Shown: piece by piece, positions 46,323 to 57,784 of the stretch | How positions within the stretch are numbered: position 1 is the stretch's first letter | How the letters are laid out: each line of letters opens with the position of its first letter | Assembly (NCBI GenBank): GCA_036768485.1 | Contig: JAVLUZ010000151.1 | Location: forward strand, 4,303,912-4,367,911 | Length of the DNA stretch: 64,000 nt | Reading direction: 5' to 3' | From: Mermis nigrescens | Taxonomy: Eukaryota > Nematoda > Enoplea > Mermithida > Mermithidae | Notes under the pieces: generated by a model | The model's database searches: none | Seen by the model: the letters and a program-made list of their open reading frames with translations, nothing else | What the model was told of the DNA's origin: nothing | Translations under genes and position numbers: made by a program

Positions 46323-46623
46323 GTTAGAGTTGATTATGATAGAGAAAATTGATAATGTTTTGGGCAGATTTACCTTCAAACTCAATTTCAAGCAAACCAC
46401 AGATCTTGCTAATTCAAATCTTTATTTCACTGTGTCAGATTGGTGCAAATTTCTAATTAATAATCAAAATTGACATATTTTAAATTGCAATTCATATAGA
46501 CGAGCAATTCCAGCTTGCTTGGTAGCAGACAGCTACGTCTATCAGAACAAATAGAATAGTAAGCCTTCAAAAGTGCAAAGTAAAGCACATTGAAAAACGC
46601 ATCCAAGTCAGAGGAGTTAAATC

Positions 46624-46862
46624 CATACATGGGCAGCTCAAAAATTCTAGGGAGTCCAAAATTCAAAAAGTGCCTGATAATATATGGTAGAGCGGAAAAA
46701 ACACCCTTTTCTCGCGTTTCTCAATGAGAGCTATCCATTAGCATAAAAAACCGCAGAAAAACAGAAAAAATTCTGAAAATCAATTTCTGGGGGGTCTAGC
46801 GGATTTTTCTGGGGGGGGAAATGTGAATTCTGGGGGTCTAGATCCCCCAATGCCCATGTTCT
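46624..46862. mobile_element. family B-like MITE, diverged copy 9
   Basis: CATACATGGGCAGCTC ... TGCCCATGTTCT. The flanks GTTAAATC (46616-46623) and GTTATATC (46863-46870) match at 7 of 8. Keeps CTATCCATTAGCATAAAA and the G-run blocks. Confidence 0.7.
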
Positions 46863-46988
46863 GTTATATCTTGTAATCCCAACAAATATTAACGCTTGAC
46901 GTGCATATCTACAAGCAAGAATATATGCATAGATACATATAAGGGGTAGGGCAGGGTCGTACTATGAGCATGGTAAAGCACGCTATTA

Positions 46989-47081
46989 TTGGCCCCGGCC
47001 AGGCCGGCACCGGCACCGGGGCCTAGGCCCCGGCCCCGGCCCGGCCCCGGCAAAAAAGGCGGCCCCGGCACAGCTCTAAAA
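46989..47081. repeat. GC-rich TAGAGCTGTGCC repeat, copy 2 (inverse)
   Basis: The complement orientation ends GGCCCCGGCACAGCTCTA. Contains the same GGGGCCTAGGCCCCGG core plus a short AAAAAA interruption. Confidence 0.65.
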
Positions 47082-47364
47082 TATACCATCCAAAAGTGGT
47101 CTGAAACAGAATTTTCTGCCAAAAATCGGAATGAAGTGGGGGAAAGGGAAGGGGTGGGTGGGCACAAAATGTAGTCTTCGGAGGTGAGGGGGACGACCGA
47201 CATTGGATAGCTAAAATGGTACCCTTACATTTTTTGGCCGAAATTCGCGTTGTAGGCTATTTTTTAGGTGCTTTTTGCCATTTTCGCCAAAAATAGAAGA
47301 TACGAGTTTCCACCCGGAAAGTTTTCACTCATGAGCCATACATATACTCATTTTTAAATTTTAT

Positions 47365-47530
47365 TTTGTGCAATTTGGTCGAATTTTTTTAAACTTTTCT
47401 CGAATTTTTTTTAAAACTTTCTTCGAATTTTTAAAACTTTTTTTCGAATTTTTTTAAACTTTTTTTCGAATTTTTTAAAACTTTTTTTTGAATTTTTTAA
47501 ACTTTTTTCGAATTTTTTTTTTGTAAAAGT
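47365..47530. repeat. CGAATTTTTTTAAACTTTT minisatellite
   Basis: About seven irregular units of 20-30 bp, each CGAATTTTT...AAA-CTTTT. It ends 118 bp before the acceptor of SLMAP exon 5. Confidence 0.8.
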
Positions 47531-47648
47531 TTTATGCTCTAGAAAACTTGAACCCCCTGAATTCCCATGCTGCGCATGTCTGCCGAACGCTACCTCCCCC
47601 AATCTTTCGATCTGTATGGTTTTTATTCTGGGATCCTTGCTTTCACAG

Positions 47649-47816
47649 GAAGCAGTTTATAGAGAACAATTGATCGAATCGAGATTAGCCGCTTTACACT
47701 CGCTGCTCAATAGCACGCAAGACGCATCGGAGAATTGCTGGCGAGCTCTTATCGACGAAGATAGGCTGTTGTCTCGCATCGAATTGCTCGAGGGTCAACT
47801 CATGGCTTATTCTAAG
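47649..47816 (+). CDS. SLMAP: SLMAP exon 5: coiled coil
   Basis: 56 codons (184-239), phase 0 on both sides, between TTTCACAG (47648) and GTCAAC (47817). Reads EAVYREQLIESRLAALHSLL, then SENCWRALIDEDRLLSRIEL. The W-x-ALIDEDRLLSR-x-E block is a SLMAP hallmark. The donor is non-optimal (AAG|GTCAAC) but the frame and the next exon agree. Confidence 0.9.
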
Positions 47817-50111
47817 GTCAACGAATGGTTTAATCTTGAAAAGAATCTATAATTATTTTTTTTAAATTAATCAAATTTACATTTGTCACTGTTTACTTAT
47901 GTTATCTGTCAAATTTTTTGCTTAATATATTAAGATATTAACCCGTCTTTAAATCGTTGCTTAACGCGTCGTCTTGCTGTTGCTAATGCAAACTAATGCG
48001 TTACTTTACACTAAAAATAGTCTACCCAGAATTCGCGTGTAAAAGTTTGAGTAAAGTGCAAAGTTACGGAGAGTAGAGTAAAGTGTAGTCGAAGAAGCTT
48101 GTCGGGAAGTGCCTGCGGTAAGTTCGTTGAGATAAGCCGAAACTAAGCTGTGTATATTTATTCTTTTTCTTTGGTTTACGTTATATGTTACAAATTTTAT
48201 TTTTTTTGCGTTTTACCCATTTACTTTGTTTATTTGAGAGTACAAAAAATTTTGCGTCTACTATTTAAAACTACTTGTCGTTCGCGGCTGTTTATCCATT
48301 TAGCAGGCATAATGACGTCAGCTATCGTTAAGCTGAATCAACCTTCTGAGTTTCCCTCAAGAAAAAACATGGTGTAAACTTCAAGAATTTCATGGCTATG
48401 TAACATAAAGCATTTAGTTCTAAGTACGCATGAACGATCTGACATCTTTAGATGGTCAAGTAGCTTAAACTATAAATTTCAAAAAAGTGTAAAGTGTGCG
48501 AAACAGTTGATTTAATATTAATCCCGACTTGATGGCTCAAGCGCAGTGAAGATATAATAAACTTCATGTTGTTTACACCACCTGTTTGCGCGCATGATGC
48601 TTTATTGACTTAGTCGCCTATTATCGTTTGAAATTATTCAAGACTCCGTTATTAAATATCAGAGTTTTTGCGACTTGCATTGTGCTCATAGGTGATTTGA
48701 GGAAAAATCTTAGTTTACACTGTATTGCTCAAGCCAGTCATTCCTACTGCTTTATATCTTATATACGTTGAATTCTACTTCGCTTGCGTTATATTAACGT
48801 CATTACAGCAGCCTCGAGTCATTGATGCAACGACTCGAAATTTCGGATGGGAGGGGTCTATTTTTAGGATGGGGGCGGGCTAAATGACTCGAATTTTCGG
48901 CCAAAAATGACAGAAAAACGCGTAAAAGGTGCCAAGAAATGTAAGTTTTCGCGAAAAATCGGGTAGGTGTCAAAAATTCTCTTACGTGGGGGGAGGTGGG
49001 AGGATGGGCATGGCGAAGACGACAAACTTTGGGTGGAGGATTCCCTTAACGCTCCGTTACACGCTTATCTTTAATGTAAACGGACCGCCTCCTACAGTAT
49101 TCCTCGAATATTAGTTTACATTAGGTGTGAAAAATTTATTGAAAAATTGAAGATAAATCAAAATTTAATATTTTCAGCGCTTACAAACTAATTTACGATT
49201 ACACGTTGTTATCACTTCGCATGGCATTATACTTTCATTGTACGCTTTTTTTATAATTACATTTGTTATGTTCTTTTATGTACATGCAGGCATTGTTCAA
49301 CTGGCTCATTTGAGCTTTGTACGATTAATAATATAGCTTGATTCATTGACTGATTTTTCGATAAATGATTTTATTTATTTTATTAATTTAATTAAGTAAA
49401 CAAATTGATGTTCTGATTAACACTGAACGTTATGATCAACGCAGCAAGTCCATGGCGCCAAATAAGTCACAAAGTTCAGATCAGATTGTTTACGAGTAGT
49501 TTAAAACATTTGATTAAAAATGGATAACATTGGCATGGTGGGCTGGTGTCAGCTTAGCTTGGAGGTATTTTCCTGGGGATAAAAAACGATTTATATAAAT
49601 GTTTTTAGAATAATAGGTAAAAAATAAAAGAACAGAAGGAAATATTGTATATATAAGGAAATAAAAAATAAAAAAAATAAATTAAATAGAACAAAACAAA
49701 TGAAGTTATGAATCCTAGATAAATCCCGATATACATTACTAAATATGTAATTAAAGTGAATAAGCGTTGATCGACGGAAATATCAGAGTTCCTGTAAAAA
49801 ACGCTGAATAAATAAGCACAACTAAATACGACCGTTATGGGTGCGGTTTATTAGACCTATTTAAATTTTTTTAAATTTTTTTTGTTGAACTTAACATCAA
49901 CCAACGTGATTTTATTGTTTTTGAGTTTTTATTTGTCATTGTTTGTATTTTATGTATTCACTGCCTCTACTCCTCATTCGTTTTTTTCCGGTCATAAAAT
50001 TGTCACGAAATATGCTTTTAATAAGTGAAGAATATTGGAAAAATTGTTTTTTCGGACGATGAGTTGCTTAGCTTATTTACAGTGAGGTGTTCTGGAGTCA
50101 TGCATCATCAC

Positions 50112-50504
50112 CATACGTGTTCTTGAAGGGGTTTGGGGGTTTGACCCCCCCTCCCGCAGAATCGCTGCTGACCCCCCCCCGCAGTATGGCTGTGAACACC
50201 TTCCAGAATTATCGATTTTTGGAAAAATTGTAAAAAATGTGCTTTTTTAAACGTTTTTAGCTCATTTTTGGCTCCAAAGTCTAATTTTCGGCGCTTTGCG
50301 CCATATTCACATTTTTGACTATACTTTGTTCAATTATCTCGTTTTTTTTTAATTTTTTATGTTTTTATGTTCTAGAAAGAAGGAGTATTGTCCGAAAGGT
50401 CTGAAAACAGTATTTTTGACCCGTACCCGACATTTTTCAGCCAAAAAGGCACTATGAAAATTTTTTAGGCCTTACCCCCAGTAATCTCATGCTGTACATC
50501 ATAC
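50112..50504. mobile_element. family K MITE, copy 2 (right edge uncertain)
   Basis: Starts CATACGTGTTCTTGAAGGGG, as in 29100-29511, with the same C-runs, hairpin TTTTCGGCGCTTTGCGCC (50285-50302) and right part near ATCTCATGCTGTACATC. No clean target duplication. Confidence 0.6.
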
Positions 50505-50539
50505 AAGAGAATGGGGGTGGGAGGGGGTATAACTCTCCC

Positions 50540-50915
50540 CCTCTGAGCTCTGAAAAAGTGATAGCTATACAGCCATTTTGGCCGAAAAAGCATTGCTATA
50601 AAGCTTTTTTAGGCTCAGAAAATAAGCTATATAGCCTTTTTGGAGCTCAGAAAACTAGCTACACAGCCTTTTTTGACACAAAACTTACCTAATGAGTTCA
50701 GAAATACTAGATAGTTGTCTTTTCTGAGTTTCAAAAGGATATTTAGCTATTTTCTTGACTCTAAAAGGGCTAAATAGCTATTTTTAGTACAAAAAGGCTA
50801 TACAGCTATGTTTGTGAGTCCAAAAAGGCTGTATAGCCAGTTTTATGAGCCCACAAAGCTATTTAGCTAATTTTCTATGCCCAAAAAGGCTATATAACCG
50901 TGTTTATGAATTACG
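50540..50915. repeat. AAAAAGGCTATATAGCTATT minisatellite
   Basis: About nine irregular units of 40-50 bp built around GGCTATATAGC (self-complementary in part), each separated by AGCTCAGAAAA/GAGTCCAAAA-type spacers. Sits beside the family-K copy; ends before CTGTACATGTAGG at 50993. Confidence 0.75.
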
Positions 50916-51383
50916 TAGCTGTCTACGTACCAATTTTCAGTTTTCATCTTCCTCTTGAAGTTTGAACTTGCGCACCTATGCTGTACATGTAGGATTATCA
51001 TTAGGTACCTTCAAAAATTGCGGCTTTAATTAAAATGAGATGACTGGATGAAAAATGACCAAAAAGTGAGAATCGGAATGTGATGTGAGGAAAGTGTTAG
51101 AATAAATAATTAGTTAATTAATTAATTAATGATAAAATCTTACAGTTGAACAAATTTCATTAGTTTTCGAAATGGTCAGTAAATTCACTTTGACCTTTGT
51201 AATAACTCGATATATAAGAATTTAATTTTATGCAAAATGTTTGCGACTCGCGTTGCGTCGTTTAAAGTTTGTTTAAACTCTTTTCTCAGTAAATTATCAA
51301 ATAAAGGAAAATAAAAGTAGTTTTTATTTCTGCTTTTTCGAATTATTTTCAATTTTTAATATTTTTCAATCATCCGTTTGCAG

Positions 51384-51461
51384 GGGGCTGGCGAAGACAG
51401 GTTGCGCGAACAAATACAGCAGTTGCACGAAGAAAAGGAACGATACGAGCTCGCAGGAAAA
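51384..51461 (+). CDS. SLMAP: SLMAP exon 6: coiled coil
   Basis: 26 codons (240-265), phase 0 both sides, between TTTGCAG (51383) and GTAATT (51462). Reads GAGEDRLREQIQQLHEEKER and YELAGK: heptad-type, charged, and matching the position of the L-R-x-E-L-I-x-LQEDK block of SLMAP. Confidence 0.85.
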
Positions 51462-51727
51462 GTAATTGATCGCTTATACTGCAACCAAATTTATAAAATT
51501 TAACTTATTTGCATAAAGATGAAATTGTTTTCATTTACATTTACAAGTTTTTCAAATTAGGCAAAATTAATTTTTGAAAAATAATACGTTTAAATTAAGC
51601 CGCAAGAAACTTTTGAAAAATACACGAAGTTGCAGGAAATTTATGAAATTGCTGGAAATTTATATAATCGCAGAAACTGTGCGGTTGAAACAATGTAAAA
51701 TTGGAGTGTAAACAAGCCGCTACAATA

Positions 51728-52497
51728 CAGTGGTTGCCATGAAAGATGACGCGCTATCACCCTCAGAATTATAATAGATGGTGCGTCGCGAGCGCCGCGT
51801 TTCGTCCATCATGCGCTATTATCTCTTTTTTATTATTATACGCCATTAATCTGTATCATCCCGTTAATCTGTCGATGCGGACGGCGCAATTTAGCTATTA
51901 AAAGCGCCAACAAGAAGGAAGCGCGCACGTGAATGCTGGAAGCGCGCACGTGACTGCCGATCTATATTTAGGCGAGCCAACATTGAAATCAATATTTTTG
52001 CAAGTCGAGCACTGTCTATTAATTATTATTTATATATTAAGTCATCTAAAAAACTTCAATAGCATTTTTTGAGGTTTTTTTATAAATCAATTGAAATGTT
52101 TAAAAACTCCTTAACCAGTGCTGCGTACATCGCTCTTTATTGCGTACCTTTCTGCAAAATTCTTCATTGTCCGTCGCCGGCTTGCAAAAATATTGATTTT
52201 AATGTTGGCTCGCCTAAATATAGAACGACATTCACGTGCGCGCTTCCAGCATTCACGCGCGCGCTTCCAGCATTCACGCGCGCGCTTCCAGCATTCACGT
52301 GCGCGCTTCCGTCTTGTTGGCGCTATTAATAGCTAATTTGCGCCGTCCACATCGCCAGATTAACGGGATGATATAGATTAATGGCGTATAATAATAAAAA
52401 GAGATAATAGCGCATGATGGACGAAACGCGGCGCTCGCGACGCACCATCTATTATAATTTGAGGGTGATAGCGCGTCATCTTTCATGGCGACAATTG
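51728..52497. mobile_element. family E foldback element, copy 2
   Basis: CAGTGGTTGCCATGAAAGAT ... TTTCATGGCGACAATTG with TA flanks (51726-51727 and 52498-52499). Right-arm minisatellite: four 21-bp units CATTCACGTGCGCGCTTCC+AG at 52229-52312; two units in the left arm. Nearly the same as copy 1, so a recent pair. Confidence 0.88.
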
Positions 52498-53702
52498 TAC
52501 ATAGGAGGCCAACAACTGGTCATATTGCTTTAAACAAGTATTTTAAACAATGATATTATTGTCGATACGACCCATCAAGTCAAAATTTTACCTTCTTAAT
52601 AGCGAACTTACGACTTTAATTGTTTTTAGTTATTTTATTTTTTAAATTTATTTTAGTATTTCAATTAATATTACTTTATTATTATTTTTTAATTATGATT
52701 ATTTTATTGTAATTATTTTTCGGTAATGTATGTTTACAATTATACAAGCTAAATACCGAAAAGCCTTAAAAACGAAGAATAATACGATAAGTAATTCATA
52801 TAAATGTATAGAAACAATTTTTTTAAATATATAAAAATACCAAAAATAAATTGTAAAATTTTGAAATGTTTTTCGGTTTTTTCCAGAGAATTCGCTTATT
52901 TCCAAAAAAAAATTCATTCGCTTATTTCTAAAAATTTTTATAAAGGATTTTCTTAGGACTTTTCTCGATGTTTTTTTATAGTAAATTTTTTTCGTTTTTC
53001 CAGAAAATTTTGTTTTCGGTTTTTCCTGAAAAATTTTTCCGTTTTTTACCAAAAAATTTGTTTTCATTTTTTCGGAAAAATTTTTTCGGTGTTTTTCCGA
53101 ATAAGTTTTTTGGTGTTTATCTAGAAATTTTTTTCCGTTCTTCCTAAAATCTTTCCCGATTTTTCATCATTAAATTTTTTCGCATTTTTTCAGAAAGTTG
53201 TTTCTTTCCTGCTTTTTTCCGGAAATTTTTTTTGCTTTTTTAAAATTTCATTTATTTTTCCCACAAAATTGATTTTTCTCAGGATTTTTTCCGCTTAATT
53301 TTTATCGTACTTTTTAAAAAAAAATTTTTCGACATTTTTATAGAAATTTTTTCATTTTTTTTGAGAATTTTTTGTTTTTTTCAAATTTTTGTTCATTCTT
53401 TTCGAAAAATTTTTTTCATTTTTTCAAAAATCTTCTGATCATTTTCAGGAAATTTTTTTGGCTTTTTCTCAAAATTTGTTTCTTTCCAGAAATTTTTGTT
53501 TCTATGACGAAATCTTTTTCTGGTCTTTTTTTCTGAAATTTTTTTTTCGATTTAGGCTTTTCCATTTTTTCGGAAAAATTTTTTTCCGTCTTTTCACTAA
53601 ATTTTTATAAGGTTTTTCCAGAAATTTTTTTCGATTCTTCAGAAATTTTTTTTCGTCTCTTTTAGGAACATTCTTTTTTCATTATTTTTGCAAATTTTGT
53701 TA
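52498..53702. repeat. T-rich TTTTTCCGAAAATTTTTT low-complexity tract
   Basis: 52860-53700 consists of irregular TTTTTCCAGAAA/ATTTTTTTCGG units of about 25 bp. Lys/Phe-rich frames on either strand are artefacts. It holds many acceptor-like TTTCAG/TTTCCAG strings, which could confuse splice prediction. Confidence 0.7.
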
Positions 53703-54132
53703 CAATGGTCGCCATGAAAGTCGACGTATTATTGTTGTAAGATTGATGTTAGATAATGCGTCTCCAGCGCCGCGCTTTGTCCATTATTCTGTATCAACTT
53801 GTTTTTTTATTATAGGATGTTATTCTCTAACATACCGTTAATGCGTGACGCAGACGGAGCAATTTGTTTATTAATAGCATAAAGCAAACGGCGCGCACAC
53901 GTGAATGGCTTTAAGCGCGCACGTGAATGCCTTTGAACGCGCACGTGAATGCCGCTGGATCCGAGGCCATTCACGTGCGCGCTTCGTTTTCTTGATGCTA
54001 TTGATTGGTGAATTACTCCGTCTGCGTCGATGCAGCAACGGCATGTTAAAAAACAATATCCTAAATTAAAAAAAGTTGATACAGAAACATCAATCTTACA
54101 AAAATGATGCGTCTACTTTCATGTCGAGCACT
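53703..54132. mobile_element. family E foldback, copy 5 (diverged), abutting an exon
   Basis: CAATGGTCGCCATGAAAGTC ... GACTTT-type right end (CTACTTTCATGTCGAGCACT), with left TA at 53701-53702. The arms contain GCGCGCACGTGAATG units in both orientations around GGATCC. Its right end lies about 41 bp before the acceptor of SLMAP exon 7. Confidence 0.75.
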
Positions 54133-54173
54133 TAGTTTTGTTTCGACAAAGGAATTTTTTTCGATTTTTCCAG

Positions 54174-54509
54174 GAAAATATTCGCCGCGCATTGGAGGAG
54201 AAATTGGAGGCGATGCAACGATTGGCCGACGTTGAACGTTCGCTGGAGACGACTGAAGAGGAATGCGCCCATTTTCGCGACGCGTACGCTTCGTCCCACT
54301 GCGAAATCGATCGCCTCTCTCAGCAGCACAACTCGGCTTTACAACGCAATAAACAATTGGCCGCCGACTTGGAAGCACTTTACACTCGGGCGCAAGCCGA
54401 AAAATTGGACGCCGAATCTAAATTAGGCCCCGCAGAAACCGAATTGTCGGACGCTGAATCGAAATCGGGCCAGCCAGACGTCCAGCAATACAATGGCGAA
54501 ATTTCTACG
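54174..54509 (+). CDS. SLMAP: SLMAP exon 7: long coiled-coil exon
   Basis: 112 codons (266-377), phase 0 both sides, between TTTTTCCAG (54173) and GTACGA (54510). Reads ENIRRALEEKLEAMQRLADV, then ERSLETTEEECAHFRD. This matches the RR-x-LQEK-x-E...L-x-x-VERSL-x-x-TE-x-EC block of SLMAP. The second half (ALYTRAQAEKLDAESK ...) is more divergent. The base composition is higher in GC than the introns, as expected for coding sequence. Confidence 0.92.
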
Positions 54510-54699
54510 GTACGAATTTACGAATAATAAATTTATTAATAAAGTAGTATACATAAATGGTAAATTTAGTAATAATAAGTTTTAACGATACGTATACAGC
54601 GTTGGGTTGAAATTTCAACAGAATTTTTTGGAAAAATTTTCGATATTCGTTCTGAATTTTTTCCGATTTAAGTCTAATCTCTGTTAAGTTAGAATTTGA

Positions 54700-55330
54700 T
54701 CTCGGTTTGATTCCGTACTAATCTTTGTTTAATCGCGCTCTACTCTTTGTTTAATTTTTTTCTAAATTTGTTTCATTCTGGTCTTATCTTTTTAAAACTG
54801 ACATCTTCTTTCAATGGTGATCTTATATTTACTCAATTGTTGTCTAATCCTTATTGAATTCGGGCCTAACTTTTGTCTAATTTTGATCTTATCTTTGTCT
54901 AATTCTGGTCTAATCCTTCTTCAATTCTTGTCTAATCTTTGTCTAATTCTGGTCTAATCCTTTTTCAATTCTGGTCTAATCTTTGTCTAATTCTGGCCTA
55001 ATCCTTATTTAATTCTGGTCTAAATTTGTTTAATTCTGGTAGAAAAAATAGCTAATTATTTTCTATCCTCTACTCAATGTTTAATTCTGGTCTAATTTTG
55101 TTTACAAAGCCTGGTCTGATTTTTAATTCTGGTGTAATTTTCATTTTGCCTTGATTTAATCATTGTTTATTTCTGATCTAATCTTTGTTTGATTCTGATC
55201 TGATCTTTATTTATTTATAATGCGATCTTCGTTTAATGCTGATGTAATCTTTGTCTGATTCTGATCTAATTCTCGTTGTATCCTAGCCTAAACATCGTTT
55301 TTACATTGGTGAATTAGGCTGGTAAGAATC
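54700..55330. repeat. TAATTCTGGTCTAATCTTTG minisatellite
   Basis: Degenerate array of 20-30 bp units (TCTAATTCTGGTCTAATCC, TTTGTCTAATTCTGG) in SLMAP intron 7, most regular at 54890-55030, with scattered units to about 55590. Confidence 0.85.
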
Positions 55331-56089
55331 CTGGTCTAATTCAGCTTCTGAATTTTTTCTAATCCTTGTTTAATTTTAGATAAAAGTCCTTGATACGTAC
55401 GCACATACTCGTAATTTAAACCCAAAGTAATTCTAGTTCTATTTTTTAAACTCGATTTAATCTTGTTTTAATTCTAGCCTAAACCTCATTTTTACTCTAG
55501 TATTTTTATGCTGGAATAATTTCTGGTATACTTTTTTCAAATTTTGGTCTAATCTTTGTTCCATATCAGCTAAAACGTCATGTATATGCTTTTATTCGTA
55601 ATTTAGGACAGAATTTATTCTGATTCCTTTTTTAAGTTCTGGCTTAATCTAAACGAATCGACTGTGAAATTTTTAATTATGCTTACCAAATTGAGCGTAT
55701 TTAATTAATTTCGTATCGCCTTTGTTATTATGGGTTTTGCAATTGTACCTTTTAATTGCACTTTTCATTTTCCTTGTATGTATGTGTATAAAGTATACGT
55801 ATTTTATTTATTGATCTATTAATTTGCTTATTTTTTTATCATTTTATAATATATAGCCGCTTGCTTTGTTAATAAGACTATCTATTCAATACTATTTCCC
55901 TGCATACTGTAGTTTCAATTGATTAGGATTTATCGCCAAATTTGCCGCTTCTATCGCGAAATTTGGGGCCCGAAAAAATTTATTTCATAAACTGCTTTTT
56001 TACGCCATTCGTTTCTTATTAACCTTTCAAATTTATGCTTCATATATTTTTTGTCGTATAATGTCATTTTTTATTATTTATTGCATTAG

Positions 56090-56164
56090 GAAGAGTTCGC
56101 GAATAAGCGCGACGAAATAAATCGAAATCAACGAGCCGAAGAAGTGCGCGAGATTGAAAGCATG
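56090..56164 (+). CDS. SLMAP: SLMAP exon 8: coiled coil
   Basis: 25 codons (378-402), phase 0 both sides, between GCATTAG (56089) and GTAAAT (56165). Reads EEFANKRDEINRNQRAEEVR and EIESM: highly charged and helical. No stop in frame, and phases fit exons 7 and 9. Confidence 0.8.
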
Positions 56165-56220
56165 GTAAATTGAATATAATATCGGACACTCCGTTTAGTC
56201 CAGTGCGTACTTGTCATGAC

Positions 56221-56395
56221 CACACCGGGGCGTGGGGGTTTTGGGGGTATGCACCCCCCCCTCCCCGAGAAACCAAGATACACCCCCCAGAATTCATTTT
56301 TTAATTTTTTTTCGCAATATTTCACCATTTTTAAGGCCTTTTTTTGAGCTTTGAAAAATCTTGCACCCCCAGAATTTCCATTCCGCCCACTTATG
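56221..56395. mobile_element. family B MITE, copy 8 (short, inverse)
   Basis: CACACCGGGGCGTGGG ... CGCCCACTTATG. The flanks GTCATGAC (56213-56220) and ATTATGAC (56396-56403) match at 6 of 8. It lacks the central GACGTTTCTCATC block. Inserted 56 bp after SLMAP exon 8. Confidence 0.75.
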
Positions 56396-56399
56396 ATTA

Positions 56400-57281
56400 T
56401 GACTCGAAATTTCGGGATGGGATAGTGGGCCATTTTTAAAAGGAATGGTGACTGACTATCTATCTTCGTTAAAAAACTCGTAAAAATGACCTAAAAACGC
56501 ACTTTTGGCCCATAAGTCTGGGTTACGACCGACTTTGGTTGGCGGAACCCCTTGCTTGTTACGACTCGAAATGGGGGTATAACCTGTCATTTTGTTATTT
56601 TTGCGAGGATTAATCGACTCTATATTTCTAGGCGAAAAAAAGGCCTAAAAACCGTCTTAAAATTGAATTTTTGCCAAAAATCGGCGCTAAATAAAATGTT
56701 TTAGCCTTATAGCCGGGGACGAGGGGTTCCCCGCATTGCGACAGGGAGATGGGCATTTACGTAACGGCTCGAAATTTCGGCTGAGGGCTCTGCGGTCATT
56801 TTTTGGGGAGAGGGTAAATAGCGTTCAATTTTTGGCCAAAAATGCAAAAACGCCTAAATAATGGCCAACTTTCGCCAAAAAACGGGGGATCAAAAATTTT
56901 CTGACTTTGGAGATCGGGGATGGCCGACTTTGAGAGAGATATCCCCCATCCTCCCTGTTATTGGTATGGGATTATTGATACACAACCTAAATTCGGTCGT
57001 CTTACGCTGGCCCAAAGTCGAAAGATTTTGACTGTCCCTCAATTTTTGACAAAAACTTGCGTTTTAATGCTATTTTCAGATGCTTTTTTTGCCATTTTTT
57101 GGCTAAAAATTTGGGAATCAATTATCCACCCTCCCTAAAATTTGCCAGAGATCCCCTCCCAAAAATTTTTAGTAGCCGTCGCATATGCGGGAAAGGCTAA
57201 AATGGAGTTTTTACTCCTATCATTAAATTTTGTGCTCTAATTTTACCTTTGGAAATTTCTGTATTCCCTTGCTCAGATATG
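56400..57281. repeat. family H repeat cluster in SLMAP intron 8
   Basis: Three or more successive units starting near ACGACTCGAAATTTCGGGAT (56400), TTACGACTCGAAATGGGGG (56561) and AACGGCTCGAAATTTCGG (56763), each ending in C-runs (CCCCATCCTCCCTGTTA). No coding content. Confidence 0.5.
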
Positions 57282-57289
57282 CCTAAAAG

Positions 57290-57476
57290 CAGGGGCGGAT
57301 TTAGGGGGGGCGGGCGCCCCCCCCTCTTATTGGCCCAAAATAATGCGCAAAATTAAGGATTTTTGAGCGATTTTTAGCGATTTTCGGGTTAAAACGGCTA
57401 ATTTTTCCGCCCAAGACAGAATTCCGCCTCCCCTTAGGGGTACCGCCCCCCTTAGGAAAACTTGGATCCGCCACTG
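57290..57476. mobile_element. family A MITE, copy 2
   Basis: CAGGGGCGGATTTAGGGGG ... TTGGATCCGCCACTG, 187 bp. The flanks CCTAAAAG (57282-57289) and CCTAAACA (57477-57484) match at 6 of 8. Confidence 0.85.
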
Positions 57477-57784
57477 CCTAAACAGCGGTTTTGGCATTTC
57501 CTCTATTCTAGATATTCAGATTTTTTAGAGTTTTTCATTTTGTAGGTTTTGATAGTGAATTAGGAATCTCTTTACTTTTTGTACTTGATGTTTTTCTTTC
57601 ATTTGTCTATATTGTTTAGAATTTTTATTAATACCTCTTTATTGCGTTTTTTATTATTTTCATTCACTCGTTTCTTATTTTTTCTAAGCATTTTCTTGAT
57701 CATTTTTCGTCTCGGTCTTTCGGAATTTTTGCATTTTATTTCTTTTAATTTTTGGATTTGATTAAAATAAAATTAATGATATAA

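Larger units (their letters stand above)
43700..47648. other. SLMAP intron 4
   Basis: About 3.9 kb. Contains the TGACGTCA array, a family-H unit (44038-44250), further MITE-like debris (44330-45060), foldback E1, two GC-rich hAT-like repeats, a family-B copy and a T-rich minisatellite close to the acceptor. Confidence 0.6.
47817..51383. other. SLMAP intron 5
   Basis: Mostly AT-rich sequence. Has a TGACGTCA at 48313-48320, a family-H unit (48825-49065), a family-K MITE start (50112) and a minisatellite (50540-50915). 49100-50100 shows nothing recognisable. Confidence 0.5.

Noticed and set aside
46215..46400. Gly/Ala/Pro-rich open frame (also 46989-47174 and overlapping ones)
   Set aside because: It is only the translation of the GGCCCC repeat blocks.
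52699..53067. Lys/Phe-rich minus-strand frame of 122 codons
   Set aside because: Low-complexity T-rich repeat read in reverse.
54700..55330. Regular short repeats suggestive of a CRISPR array
   Set aside because: Units are degenerate and contiguous without unique spacers, inside an animal intron.
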